From: Solen grandis
Lineage: Eukaryota > Mollusca > Bivalvia > Adapedonta > Solenidae
Reading direction: 5' to 3'
Assembly (NCBI GenBank): GCA_021229015.1
Contig: CM037783.1
Location: forward strand, 58,221,514 to 58,285,513
DNA length: 64,000 bases
Part shown: positions 51,973 to 64,000 of the stretch, one piece after another
Position numbering within the stretch: the stretch's first letter is position 1
How the letters are laid out: every line of letters starts with the position of its first letter
Notes under the pieces: generated by a model
Seen by the model: the letters and a program-made list of their open reading frames with translations, nothing else
Database searches by the model: none
What the model was told of the DNA's origin: nothing
Program-made: the position numbers and the translations under genes

Positions 51973-53441
51973 ATATAATTTTACCTTTTATCATATACCT
52001 TTACATTTTCAAAACAGAAGAAGTCAGTTTTTAGGGTTTTGATGGCTTTTTTACTTTTTTCTTCTTCTTCTTCTTCTTCAAAAAAAAATCATCAATGGCG
52101 GATGAATTTTACTATGGAATTTAAGCCACGCCCCCATCTTTTCTCATGTATTTAAGAAAAATGGCGACCAACACGCTAACTGTAATGCTAAGTGGATTTT
52201 AACAAAATGAAAAACACTAACATGTGAACACTGAATTTGGAATAAAACATGTCTGCTGGAAAACCTTTCGTTTTTTAATCACTGTCAGTGTCAGACGTGA
52301 TAACTGGACAGATTCTTTTCCGTCGTTTGGGCAAGGTAGGAGAAGTGTCGTCAGTTTTCGAGGTGTTGTTTATGATTGTGATAGGACAGTTCATCAGCGT
52401 TGCATTTTGAAAGATCTGATCAATGTCATCGTCAAAATCAAAACCTGACATTTTCAATGAAATTTTGAAGAAAGAGATAGTCAGCGTTTTAGACCTATCC
52501 TGAAATGGAAACAATTGCTGCAGCCGACAACAATGAAATAACGGTGAATCTCGAAAACGTGTCTGTTATTTGTGATAAGTTTGTAAAGAAATTTAAAGAA
52601 AAAAATAAAAACAATGTTTCTTTGATAATAATTAAAAACAACAACAAGAACATCCTTTTTTATCGTTTATTAAATAAATTTGACGAGATGATTCCTTTGA
52701 TAAAAATAGAAACTGGTTCTCCCAGTAGTATTGGTTCTCGTCTCTATTTACTACATAGCGCCCACTTATAGCGGGAACCATACCGAAAGTAGTCCGCACA
52801 GTGTGACGTCATACTATGTATAAGACGCTGATATAATACGGATTTTTAATCTGTTGAGTTGTATTTGCGTCTCGTATTTTGCGTGTTTTAGGGCCAGAAA
52901 ATGTATAGGTATATAATAAAAAAAGAAACTGGTTCTCCCAGTAGTATTGGTTCTCGTATCTATTTACTACTTAGCGCCCACTTACAGCGGGAACCATGCC
53001 GAAAGTAGTCCGCACAGTGTGACGTCATACTATGTATTAGACGCTGATTTAGTGTTTGAAATTATATTTTGCCCAATGAGATCATTCCATTTTTCAAATT
53101 TTTGTCTCCATTTAATCCATTTAATCGGCATAAACTTGTCACTAAACACTATTCCGTTAAATCAGCTGATCAGTTTAAACCAGCTTCAAGCACCTTCAGT
53201 GCGCATGTGCGGCAAGGTGTGTCGGGAGGCGGAGCTTTATGTGTTTACCAATATCACGCGTGTGTAATGTGTTACAGGGTTTTCTGATGGGGACGCATGA
53301 AAATCGATAAAAAAGAAAAGCACAAAATCAATAGTGAACCAGCAATCTGATTTATCCAAAATAACAAAAGAACTCTACCCTTCCACTTAGTTTAGTTTGG
53401 ACATATTTTATTGCCGTAGATAATAATGATACAACATTCAC
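51973..53441. other. Host DNA, non-coding, with one direct duplication
   Basis: No convincing gene. A segment of about 125 bp (52709-52832) recurs at 52925-53048, beginning GAAACTGGTTCTCCCAGTAG and containing GTGTGACGTCATACTATG. Confidence 0.55.
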
Positions 53442-56299
53442 CAGGCCCGGATCCAGAAATTTTCTGCTGGGGGGGCCAAAATCCGAATGTGATATGAGTG
53501 GTAGGGGGATTCGGGGGCATGCTCCCCCGGAAAAAAAAGGTTTTTAGTGTTATGAAGATGCATTCTGAAGGGTATCTGGGGATAATAGTGAAATTTTTTG
53601 TTGTTGTTGTTGTTTTTGTTTTTAAATCCGATAGATTTGAAACTTGAAAGCCTAGGTCCCACTGGGGGAAAAAATCGGTGATGTGGAAATTAACATTTTT
53701 TTTCTACCGATGGCTCCCGATGTTTGAGCCAAACAAAGACTGAGCAGTCCGTTGAAAAAATGACAATTATTAGGCTTCGGGATTAGTCCATTGAACATTC
53801 ACTGTTGTTTCGGCTATGACACTATAGCCTTGAGTCCCGATGTTCGGAAAAGCACCGGGGGACCTCCTCCGATGATCGGCGAAGGTGCCTCGGAGTTTCA
53901 CTGAGTTTGTAACATCATCGGGGGAATATCCCCGTAGATTATGGGATCTTGCGAACCATCCTACGTGTCTCGGGGAAGATTATTGAGAGTATGAAAATTT
54001 GATGGTGGAATTAAGCGACAAAGTCAAGAAAAGACTTTTGGGGGGTTTAAGGGGATGCCCTAAGCAATGTCCAATGGCCTTTTTGACCGTCTCAGTCTAA
54101 GACTGGCCAAAACAGAAACTAATTTCTGGGTGCGCTTTTCAACCCTTGCCATTTTTCTATTTTTTTTTTTAAGATCGGGAATGTGTCACAGAAAGGCCGC
54201 CTAATATCCCCGAATGCCCCCCTGATACTTCGGCGAGACATCACAGACGCATCGGGGATTCATCGGAGGAAAAAATATCGCGGAAGCTCCGTGAATGCTG
54301 ACCGGAGCTTCTCTGCGGGTATTTCCCCGGCTTGTTTTCCCGATAAAACATCGAGAACACATCGGGAAAATTTCAATGAATTCTTTTTGCAGTACACCCG
54401 AGGCCTCCCGATGACTCCACATGGCTCGCGACACTATTTCCATCGGGAGTGCGTATGCATCCCATCCCCGAGAAAAAAAAATGCCAAGTGGGACCGAGCC
54501 TTAAGCATTGAGCGATATAATGTTATCTTTTACCGTCGCAAAGTGATGTTATTGAATAACTGCTGTGCAATCGTATAAATTTGATTACAATTGCATTTAC
54601 AGGCCCCGATCAAAAATAAATAAAATAAAAATAACAGTGGGGGAGATGGAAGTGGGGGGGGGGGGGGCACTGATATTACTGAAAGGGCATTACTTCTTCC
54701 GGGTAAGAAATACGGGCTTATCTTGTATTTTCATTCACAAACTAGCATAAAATATTTAATAAGGGTTTCCTGAACCCCCACAAAAAGTGACTTATGATCA
54801 TTAGCTTTTGACTCAACAGCGTAAAAGACAGTTTTGTCAAAGACTGAGAAAAAAAATCAATTTTCACGTTAAACATAATCATTTTGTCAAAATTGTGGAA
54901 GGGAATAGGTTCGACCTTAATGACACTGGCTGTCAAATTGTCGATCTGGAAGCAGTCTTCACACAGAAATTCTCAGAAAAAAAAAATCAGGCGCACGTTA
55001 TAGGGTAGGTGTGGGCCCCTTTTGTGTGTCATTTTTTTAAAAAAAAAATTGTACATTTTTAGTTTTAGTTGAAACATTTTGGTTTTTTCTAAATGTTTAA
55101 TAAGTGACAAAACAAACAATAGATGTTGATATTTAATATAAAATCTTTAATATCCGTTTTATTTCGCACATAAATTGTGTATTCTGTGCATTAGTATTCA
55201 TTGACTTATCAGTAACATTGATCAATAACTGATTACCTAGATTTGATTTGAATTAGTAATCATAATCTACACATACATTGTCCCAAAATATTTAAAATTT
55301 TCAAATTCTTTCATTTCTTAATTATATTCATAAATCTAAAATACACATATTTTATAATAATTATTATTATTTTATTCGTAAATAATAAGAAAAGTGAATA
55401 TGATGATGTATAGACCTACTTTTTGTATTTATATATTGAGAGAGTTAGTTAAGAAGAATTTAACTGTTTCGTTAAAATAAAACTTACAAGTTATGTAAAA
55501 ATAGTATAGCTGATGACACTTAGAAACACAACCCATTTCTGATAAAGTTTAATTTACATGGCTAGCGATAGGTATGCATCTTCCCCGCAGAATAGCTTTT
55601 TAATTAAATAAAATCGGCAATTTTTCATACCTGAAAGTTCATCAACCTGGCAGTTAAATTGCCCGCTTTTAATTCAAGATTTAAAATTTTATAGATGTAG
55701 AGAAAAGTGAATTTAAAATTTCGTTGGTTAGATTTAGTCAAATTTATTTGTTAAATCAATAATTTCTTTGGGCTCTAGTGAAAATATTTCGATAGCAATG
55801 ACATTTTAATGTCCAACTTAGTTGTTGTTTTTAGTGGCTAATTTTATACTAATCGATTTTTATGTTATTTCCTAAACATCACCTGTCTAGAATAGTTTTA
55901 CTGCTATAAAGTTTTTGTAATTGCCTATTTTTCTTCAATCATTAGATCGCTCGGCAGACGAGATATCCTTATGTATCACTCGACAATAGCCTGTGAATCA
56001 GTGAAGGTGTCAATCAATTTGCATACACAGTACCTTAAACACATGCTTATCACTAAGTCATGGATGACTGCCGATTCGGATTACCTACACATTAACAGCA
56101 GGGGGGCATAAGACAATAGGAGTCTGGCTGGTCAGGTGGTTATGCGGTTGGTTCAGTATGGGGGCCAACGATGGGGATTTCCTCTACACAGCTCAGACAT
56201 TATGTAATCAATGGATTTTATAGCCTAGAAAAAAATGTATAACCAGGGCAGCTGGGGGGCCAAGGCCCCCTCGGCCCCCCCCCGGTGAATCCGGGCCTG
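53442..56299. mobile_element. Non-autonomous DNA transposon, hAT-like ends
   Basis: Starts CAGGCCCGGATCCA and ends as the inverse, CAGGCCCGGATTCA. Such CAGGCCCGGAT ends are seen in hAT-type MITE families. No 8-bp target duplication is visible and no transposase remains. The right end lies directly beside LINE remnants. Confidence 0.5.
53648..54502. mobile_element. Nested inverted-repeat element
   Basis: AAGCCTAGGTCCCACT at the left is matched by inverted AAGGCTCGGTCCCACT at the right. The interior is rich in CCCGATG/CATCGGG units and has no coding sequence. It lies inside the hAT-like element. Confidence 0.55.
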
Positions 56300-56302
56300 A
56301 TA

Positions 56303-56700
56303 CTGAAGAAAAATATATCCCGGGGTTGCTCCTTCTGATAAATTTTGAAAAGGCTTTCGACTCACTTTCGTAGAATTTAATCTATAAAACTTGTTTTTAA
56401 CTTTGGTGTAGTAGTGTTTTATCGTTGTTAAACTCTGTTAAAACACATTTTGAATATTCAGTGTATTTAGATGCTTTCCTTATTCATTACGTTCTTTCAT
56501 TACGAGGTTTAGATTATCGTCTCATTCGTTGAGGATTCAGACAGGAAGATATGCAAAAAAGGAATACCAAGTGAAGATAGACTTTGTCAATTCTGTAATG
56601 GTAATTATGTCGAAGATGAATTACATTTTATACTTATCTGTTCTCGTTATAAGGATATTAGAAAAAAATATATAAAACATTATTAAAATTTGGGGAATTA
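56303..56700 (+). pseudogene. Decayed LINE reverse-transcriptase fragments
   Basis: Shortly after the hAT-like end, IPGLLLLINFEKAFDSLS matches the conserved 'DFEKAFDSL' of L1/Tx1-like reverse transcriptases. Further on, RLCQFCNGNYVEDELHFILI matches the C-terminal zinc motif. Stops and deletions remove the YxDD region. Confidence 0.7.
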
Positions 56701-56852
56701 ATTAAGTAAAAATAACTCTGATAAATTTAGCTCTCTATATGAAGGATGCATTAACTTTAAGATCGAATATCATAAATATAAATAAAGATTGAATATTATG
56801 GTTCATCCTCTTTAAATGACTGGTTTAGAAAATTACTTCTTATGGAATTTAC

Positions 56853-56855
<3 letters not shown>

Positions 56856-56885
<30 letters not shown>

Positions 56886-56891
56886 TGTGTC
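56856..56891. repeat. (TG)n microsatellite
   Basis: A TG repeat of about 18 units with one interruption. Confidence 0.9.
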
Positions 56892-57074
56892 CCATTTATA
56901 AAACAGAATTGAAACATGCACAAAGAATTATTTTATTACGTGACAGCATGTTATTATAGTTTGGAGTGTAAATTGTGAAATTTTGATGAGAACTATATAT
57001 ATGTATATATATTATGCTTCAAAATATTGAATGTTTATATACTTGATGATGTACATGGTACAAATCAATAAAAT

Positions 57075-57159
57075 ACATCGAGGGGTGAGAGCAAAACTAT
57101 GCTGAGTGCATATAAATATATTAGCACTTAGTCTAGTTTCGCTCTCACTCCTCGATATG
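57075..57159. repeat. Palindromic fold-back, 85 bp
   Basis: Arms ACATCGAGGGGTGAGAGC and inverted ATCGAGGAGTGAGAGC around an AT-rich centre. Confidence 0.75.
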
Positions 57160-57489
57160 TTCTGCTCTGTTCTAATTATACTGACGTCACCGGCCTTCGT
57201 GCACTGATATATTTACGCAGATATCATTTTATGGCCTTAATTTTTCAAAAAGTGGAGAGTTTTTAATATCCAATATTTATTTGAAATTTGAGCTGAATAC
57301 ATCGTTAAAAAGCAAGTACCTGAAGATATCGAAACATTTAATAAGATAAAGCAAATTATCTTTTACATATAATTTTTTCATTTCTCTTCACGTTTTAACG
57401 AGAAATATATATTTTAGCCATTAACAGGTTTTAATCCAACCACCAATGTTAAGTCCTAAGTTGTACATAAATTCTTAAACTAGATCAAA

Positions 57490-58222
57490 ACGCCTGTAGT
57501 GTCGTACAAAGGGAACCAGACTATCACAGCCGCTACTACCACTAATGTCGTACACAGGGAACAAGACCATCACAGCTGCTACTACCACTAGTGTCGTACG
57601 CAGGGAACCTGACTATCACAGCCGCTACTACCACTAATGTCGTACACAGGGAACCAGACTATCACAGCTGCTACTACCACTAATGTCGTACACAGGGAAC
57701 CAGACTATCACAGCTGCTACTACCACTAGTGTCGTACGCAGGGAACCAGACTATGACAGCTGCTACTACCACTAATGTCGTACACAGGGAACCAGACTAT
57801 CACAGCTGCTACTACCACTAGTGTCGTACACAGGGAACCAGGCTATCACAGCTGCTACTACCACTAATGTCGTACACAGGGAACCAGACTATCACAGCTG
57901 CTACTACCACTAATGTCGTACACAGGGAACCAGACTATCACAACCGCTACCACCACTAATGTCGTACACAGGGAACCAGACTATCACAACCGCTACTACC
58001 ACTAATGTCGTACGCAGGGAACCAGACTATCACAGCCGCTTCTTCCACTAATGTCGTTCGCAGGGAACCTGACTATCACAACCGCTACCACCACTAATGT
58101 CGTACACAGGGAACCAGACTATCACAACCGCTACCACCACTAATGTCGTACACAGGGAACGAGACTATCACGGCCGCTACTACCACTAGTGTCGTACGCA
58201 TGGAACCAGACTATCACAGCCG
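57490..58222. repeat. 46-bp minisatellite, about 16 units
   Basis: Unit includes TACCACTAATGTCGTACACA and GGAACCAGACTATCACAGC. Copies differ by single substitutions (for example CACA/CGCA and AGCTGCT/AGCCGCT). Non-coding. Confidence 0.9.
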
Positions 58223-58229
58223 GGGATCT

Positions 58230-58425
58230 TTGTGAAATTCAGACAAGTTGCCAATCTATGTTTAATAAGTCTTTGAACTTCACTTATATGCTAAGCGTCA
58301 AGCAAGGGAGCTATAACAGTACCATTTGTTAAGACTTTGATATGTTGCAGCCAGGGATCAAACCAACGACCTCCCGTTCCCGAGGTGGACGCTCTAACCA
58401 CTCGAACACCGGGGACGGTAGCTCC
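58230..58425 (-). mobile_element. tRNA-derived SINE (second family)
   Basis: On the minus strand GTTCGAGTGGTTAGAGCGTC (box A) precedes GGTTTGATCCC (box B). The body shares GACTTTGATATGT with 25226-25240 in the host-gene intron. Confidence 0.6.
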
Positions 58426-58510
58426 AAACTCTGTAATAAATAATCCTATTGAAATGTGTTGATATGGACAACTGGACTCGATACTGATTAATCATGTTCT
58501 ATTGAGTTTC

Positions 58511-58603
58511 ATCAAAATCTGCCCAGTGGTTGAGGAGGATATATCAATATATACATATATTTTTTTTGGACATATCCTCCACAACCACTGGGCAGATTTT
58601 GAT
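58511..58603. repeat. Hairpin, about 93 bp
   Basis: ATCAAAATCTGCCCAGTGGT is mirrored as ACCACTGGGCAGATTTTGAT around an AT-rich loop. Confidence 0.8.
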
Positions 58604-59764
58604 ATATATATTTCTATTTTTAGCTCAGGTGGCCATCTTGTTCAGCTTTAATCAGCGGACCGGAATGATATAGCTATCTTTGTACAGTACCACCAAATGA
58701 TAATTTCTATTCAGTTTTAACAAAATATGAACAAAGGTTCTATTTTTAGCTTTAATGGCCATCTTGTTGAGCAGACCGAACTCATTTTAACTATTTTTGT
58801 ACAGTACCACGCAATGAACCATCGTCGAATGTCAGGCCCTGAGGTCATGTCATAAAAATGAATAAGTCAGCCGGGGATATTCGACGATGCCAAGGAACAT
58901 TCCTGTTCAGTTTCATTAAAATCTGCTCAGCGGTTTAGAAGGAGAAGTCTTTCACAGCAAAAGTATATTTTTGATAATTCAAGGGCCTTAACACCTTACC
59001 TAATGGGGCGATATTTGTCAAAATCGAAATTTTCTTAGAGACTATGGTCATAAACACTGTCAATAAATTAGAAACAGATTGCTTAAGAAAAAAGGTACTA
59101 GAGTGTAAAGGAAGTGAAAGCTGGAATGTTTGATAATATAAAGACCAAAACTCCTGTTCGAAGTGGCGATATCAACCATAATCGAACTTGCCCGAGAGAT
59201 TATTGCCATAAACACTATAACCAAATTAAAAGAAAATTGGTTTAGAAATGAAGGTGCAAGAACTATTTCTATTTATAGCTCTGGCGCCCATCTTGTTCAG
59301 ATGATTTTAACTATTTTTGTACTACAAAATGATCATTCCTATTGAGTTTCAATAAATCTGCTCGGCGGTTTAGGGGATTTCATTTAAAGCAAAAGTAAAC
59401 AAAGTGAAATCTGGTATTTTATTTATTCAAGGGCCATTATTTCTGACCTTAAAGGGCTATGTAAGCCATAATCAGACTTAGCCATAAACACAACAATCGA
59501 GTTGGAAGAAGATTGCCTAAGAAATGAAGGTGCTAGAGTGTAAACAAACTAATAATGGACGACATACGAGGTTGATCCTGAAATTCGCAGACAAATTTTA
59601 TAAAATTTAATATCATGATTAGAAATTACAAGGCATTGTGAAATAATTTGCGTAAAATCGTTCAAAAGTATCGACGTATGTAAAAGATACGAGTTATCTA
59701 GCAATACATATAACATCATCGAGGGCCGTCTGCTTCAAACGCTGACGTCAACGTCATGAAAAAA

Positions 59765-60480
59765 TTATATTTTCTTAATGCACTCTGCGTATTTGCGATG
59801 GCGTCTTATCCACTGAGAGTAGGTCTCCTTATAATAGTCCTTACTAAGCCTACCACAACAGTATGGGAAGCACTTGCTAGTCCTATATAAATGTCGAAAC
59901 GACGACCCTTCAAAGCGGACTTGACGGTTGAAAATAACAAACTCCGCAAGGGCCATATTTGGTGAGAAATGTTTCGAGGATCGCTACCTCAATCTCTGTA
60001 TTTGTTATACGATGTGAGGTATGCATAACCCCGGTCATGCAGAAATAGCCATGTCTCATCAGTGGTGGTAATCCGCCTAAGGAAGGTATCATCATCGCGC
60101 TCGTTCCTGGCGAGGAATTTCCAGGAAACCAAGGCGCGCAACTCTGTTCCACCGTAGAACTCTTTGGAATCCATCGTGCACCCAGATTGCTAGTTTAAAT
60201 TATCCACACTTTGTCATAACCTAATTCAATCTGGTCACACATTTCCCACCCAATACCCGCTTATCGGATTCAATGACTCTACGCACGACGTCGACTCGGA
60301 AAGTTGAATTCTTTGGTCGTCCTTCTCGTTCATGGTCGTGTATGTCCTCGCAGACTTCTCTAAATCTCTTTTGCTACTTGAACACGAGAGTTCTTTTAAT
60401 ATTTCTCTCCCGTCACTGGTCTCTTTCACCAGTTTGTCTGTCTGCGTTGCTGTTTTTCAAAGGCCTACCAAAAACTTAAC
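59765..60480 (-). pseudogene. Decayed mariner-type transposase
   Basis: Minus-strand frames, broken by stops and shifts, carry REVCEDIHDHERGRP (N-terminal helix-turn-helix/linker region), ITTTDETWLFLHD (first catalytic Asp context) and SQWIRRHRKYAECIKKI (typical C-terminus). The order is correct for a single degraded mariner copy. It is not functional. Confidence 0.7.
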
Positions 60481-60964
60481 GACAGAGCGATTTTCCATTA
60501 TATTTGCTGTCAATTTTGGCATTATCACTATGTCGGCGATAACTAAGCTAGAACAACAATTCTAATGTTATAACATTAAGTAAGATAAGCATGCATGCTG
60601 GCGTCATAAGTTCATAACGTTATTCTCGCGCTATGGTTATGGAAATAAACGTTTGTAAGTCATTTGCCCTATGGGTTGGCCCGCAAACCGATACATGGGT
60701 AACTGTAGCAACGATAATAAAGAACACATTTGTAATAATTTAATTTTAATTTTTGCTGCTGAGCTTATCAAATTCGTGTTTGCATTCAGAGCAAGTTTGA
60801 AGGATATAAGTCTATATTATTTTGGTGTTATAATAGTCTGCTAATTTCTGGATCACTTCTGGTATTTCTATTCTTTTAAGCTCTGTCGGCCATCCGGAAC
60901 CATTTTAGCTATTTTTGTACAGTACCACGCAGGGATCATTCCTGTTAAGTTTCATTCAAATCTG

Positions 60965-61190
60965 AGGGTAAAGTCGCTGACTTAAACACTCAATCAGCCC
61001 CTCACCGCGTGGGTTCGAATCCCGGCAGGGTCATTCGGAAGGAAGCCTTCCAGCTGGCTTGCGGTAGATCGGTGGTTCTACCCGGATGCCTCCGTGCATT
61101 TTGGGTCTTCCTCCACCTGTAATTAGCTGGACGTCGCTATATGACTGAAATACTGACGAGGCAACGGTAAACCCATATAGTCAAGTCAAG
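60965..61190 (+). mobile_element. tRNA-derived SINE with 13-bp target duplication
   Basis: Box B-like GGGTTCGAATCCCGG near its 5' end. Flanked by TCATTCAAATCTG at 60952-60964 and 61191-61203. Same family as 35061-35314. Confidence 0.9.
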
Positions 61191-61753
61191 TCATTCAAAT
61201 CTGCTCATCAGATCAGAAGGAGATGTCATTTAAAGCACTGGCCGAAGGCGAACAAAGGCCGATCACAATACCTCACCTGAGCACTTAGTGCCCACCTAAT
61301 GCTCAGGTGAGCTAAAATAAACAAATCACGGCTATAAAAAGAATTGACCTTATCGTAGGATTGTATTATTATTTATTTTTTTTTGTCATAGAATAGCTTT
61401 ATGTTGCACACCATTTATAGCATGTTGATATTTTCAAATGATAAAATTTTCTGGGTTTGAAATTATGAAGTATTGCCACTATCACGGTTACTCCACGAAA
61501 ACACCTGAGCCATTTTGTATTTGATTACGTTGCTTTTAATTGATATTTTCTGAAGAATTGAAAAAATCAATCTAGCACAAAGCATTTCGTCGACAATGTG
61601 CGAAGAAATCTAAGCTATTTTAATTTAATGATATATCTTATTGCTTGATATACATGTCATGTAGTGTTTCAAATATAATTTAATATACGGTTATGTACAG
61701 TCACGGTGTATGGAAAGGCGGCATCACTCTTTTTGGAGTACATTTACTTAAAG

Positions 61754-62008
61754 ACTTGACTTGACTATTTGAGTTTACCGTCGCTTCGACAGTATTTCAG
61801 TCATATAGCGACGCCCAGCTAATTACAGGTGGAGGAAGACCCCGAATGCGGGGAGGCATCTGGGTAGAACCACCGATCTACCGCAAGCCAGCTGGAAGGC
61901 TTCCTCACATGAAAATCCGAATGACCATGCCGGGATTCGAACCCACGCGGTGAGGGGGTGAGTGAGTGCTAAATTCAGCGACTTTATCCTCTCGGCCACG
62001 GAGGCCCC
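61754..62008 (-). mobile_element. tRNA-derived SINE with 11-bp target duplication
   Basis: Flanked by TTTACTTAAAG (61743-61753) and TTTACATAAAG (62009-62019). Box A GGCCGAGAGGATAAAGTCG and box B GGTTCGAATCCCGG on the minus strand. Confidence 0.9.
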
Positions 62009-63734
62009 TTTACATAAAGGATCAAACCGTGAGTTATACAATAATATTAATCTTTAAGCTTTAGATAACCATATCCCCATGTAATAATAACTACATCGAT
62101 TCCTGACTCAAAAATCTCTACAGTTATTAACTACTATAATGCTGTATTGATGTTATTTTTTGTAAGCTATGTTTGGAAATAAATATGTTTAAACCAATAT
62201 TTCTTGAGCTTAAATGGCTTAAAGTACAGATGCCCCAGAGTTTCTGTATATGAGAAGATGCCTTAATTTCGGTCATCTCTCAGTTTATGCTATAGAGTTG
62301 AACGGAAATATCAGAAAATAAAAAGACTGTCTGTTTGATGTCAGTGTATAACTGAACATAACAATACATAACACGCTGTTCAATCAGAAAATAAGACACC
62401 AGTTTGAATCGACGACAACAGCCGTGCGATATACATGTATGGCGGGGCGCAGTGGCTATACAAGGTGAGTATTTGTACGGTTTTTATAATTTCTAAGCAA
62501 GTTTGGGTAAATTCAAAGCCTATCTAAAAGATGGCTTGCTGACAAACTGCTGGTCCCCTAAACGTTTTACTTATAGTGAATTTGAATGAAAAATGACCAA
62601 AAGTTTCGATAGAATTAGCCATTTGGCCAATCAGTCACAAAAACTTACGTTTTTGGTTGTAGTGAATAATTTTGAAGCTACGCATTATTAACTTTAACAT
62701 TCTGTCTGTTACTGATCCGAATCACGGCTTTCCAAACGCTTTTCTTGAAGAGATATTAGCTGTTTAACCCTTTCCCTCATAGAGGACACCATGAAAAGAC
62801 CTATGCGAACAGCATAAAACCAGATCAGCCTGCCTGTAACTCGTGGATGGATTAATGTGTGGGTGGATTATAGGAGAAAATAATTGTACATCTCATGTAT
62901 TTACTTTAGAGCGTAATTGACATAGGCTTTTCATAAACTTACTAAAAATGACATATAGAAAATGCAATACCGGTAAATATTTTTACATCAGGTTGATACA
63001 ATGATACCAATTTTCAATACAGTGAAGTAACATATGAATATTTGGATTTACAATTATTTCCTTATTTTTAAAATATGATAGATTTATTTAGATAGATTAT
63101 TTAATAATGTTATTGATTCAGATGATATAATTGATTCAAGGGACCTCACTGTTGGCCATTTACAATAATATGGTGATAATTCTCTGTATTTGTACGGAAA
63201 CACATAGGGGACAAGGTGTTTTCTCTTATTATCTCGTGGCCACGAGATAGCGATATTTTTTTTCTTTTTTCTTTCTTTTTTTTTAAACTTATAGTTCGTG
63301 GCCAAGAGTTAGGAATTATTTTTGTTTGTTTTATTTTTCCTTAGTAAGTAATTCGTGGTCACGAGTTAACGAGATTTTTTTTTTCGCGGCCATGAGTAAG
63401 GAAAATTTGTTGTTGTTTTTTCTTAGTAACTTGTGGCCACGAGTTAATAACCGTTTTTCGTGTTTTTTTTTTCTTAGTTATATTTCGTGGCCACGAATTA
63501 GACAAGTTCGCTTTTCGTTTTTTTTTTTTTATTTATATCTTCTGGCAGCGAGTTAGCAAGATTTTTTTCTTAGTTAGTTACTCGTGGCCACGAGATAATA
63601 AAAAGAAAACCACCATGTCCCCTCTGTGCTTCTGTAGGAATGTCATATTTCTGGGGAAAACAATCAAATAACAATCTACAGTTTGCTGAGATAAAGCAAA
63701 CAAAAACAACCGCTAACTCATGGCCACGAGTTAG
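62009..63734. other. Non-coding host DNA
   Basis: A truncated copy of the 3.6-kb MITE (62766-62850) and, at 63230-63600, several scattered copies of CGTGGCCACGAGTTA separated by T-rich stretches. No gene seen. Confidence 0.55.
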
Positions 63735-63985
63735 TTGTTGTTGTTGTTGTATTGGGGTCTACCGTCGCTGCGATAGTATTTCAATCAGTAGTCCAGCTAA
63801 TTACAGGTGGGGGAAGATCCCGAGTACACAGAGGTACCCGGGTAGAACCACCGACCTACCGCAAGCCAGCTGGAAGGCTTCCTCGCATGAAAAATCCGAA
63901 GTCCCTACCGGGATTCAAACCCGCAGCGGTGAGGGGCTGAGAGATTTGTAGTCCACGACTGTAACCGCTCGGCCACGGCGGCCCC
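63735..63985 (-). mobile_element. tRNA-derived SINE with 12-bp target duplication
   Basis: The most intact copy: minus strand GGCCGAGCGGTTACAGTCG (box A) and GGGTTTGAATCCCGG (box B). Flanked by GCCACGAGTTAG at 63723-63734 and 63986-63997. Confidence 0.9.
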
Positions 63986-64000
63986 GCCACGAGTTAGTAA

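Noticed and set aside
52709..53048. LTR pair of a retrotransposon
   Set aside because: The two 125-bp copies are 92 bases apart, lack TG...CA ends and enclose no coding sequence.
54183..54578. 131-residue plus-strand frame
   Set aside because: Lies across a non-coding inverted-repeat element and has no recognisable domain.
57490..58222. CRISPR-like array
   Set aside because: Units are contiguous near-identical 46-bp repeats without spacers, in animal DNA. It is a minisatellite.

Overview
The window is animal nuclear DNA. It is AT-rich, contains many introns and short repeats, and includes one 100-base assembly gap. The families of short dispersed repeats (tRNA-derived SINEs, fold-back elements, 'AGGTCAAGGTCACAC' tandem blocks) suggest a mollusc, most likely a bivalve, but that is an impression and not a proof.

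Host gene. From about 9.6 to 32.4 kb a multi-exon plus-strand gene encodes ankyrin repeats, a degenerate protein kinase and a C-terminal KEN ribonuclease domain. This is the architecture of RNase L (IRE1/RNase L superfamily). A 1,071-codon exon adds a large unrecognised, mostly disordered segment between the ankyrin repeats and the kinase. The ankyrin exons and the start of that long exon appear twice, on either side of the N gap (16248-18678 and 18779-21216), almost identically. This is best explained as unmerged haplotypes in the assembly.

Mobile element. From 35569 to 51566 a 15,998-bp, GC-rich, nearly intron-free block is bounded by perfect 139-bp terminal inverted repeats and a 5-bp target duplication (AGTTT). 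It carries a B-family DNA polymerase fused to an SF1 helicase (with an out-of-frame HNH-like tail), a DDE retroviral-type integrase, an A32/FtsK-like packaging ATPase, a probable major capsid protein, a probable minor capsid protein, a phage-like fibre and several small membrane proteins. This is an integrated virus-like Maverick/Polinton-type element. Unusual cargo includes a protein ending in an isoprenyl-diphosphate-synthase-like segment, a membrane protein with three overlapping ESCRT late-domain motifs, and a promoter-plus-leader cassette present three times. I found no adenain-type protease. Three structural or replication genes show probable frame breaks, so this copy may be decaying or may contain sequencing indels.

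Element layout. Left end: TIR, subterminal repeats, then (+) a small zinc protein and the polymerase-helicase. Middle (- strand): integrase, small membrane proteins, the ATPase and the capsid protein. Right end: (+) a coiled-coil membrane protein, (-) a 390-aa structural protein, then (+) minor capsid, fibre, late-domain protein and a 54-aa membrane protein, then TIR.

Remainder. 1-9.5 kb and 51.6-64 kb are non-coding and repeat-rich: MITE-like fold-backs, SINEs with clear target duplications, decayed LINE and mariner fragments, and minisatellites of 39, 46 and about 46 bp units.
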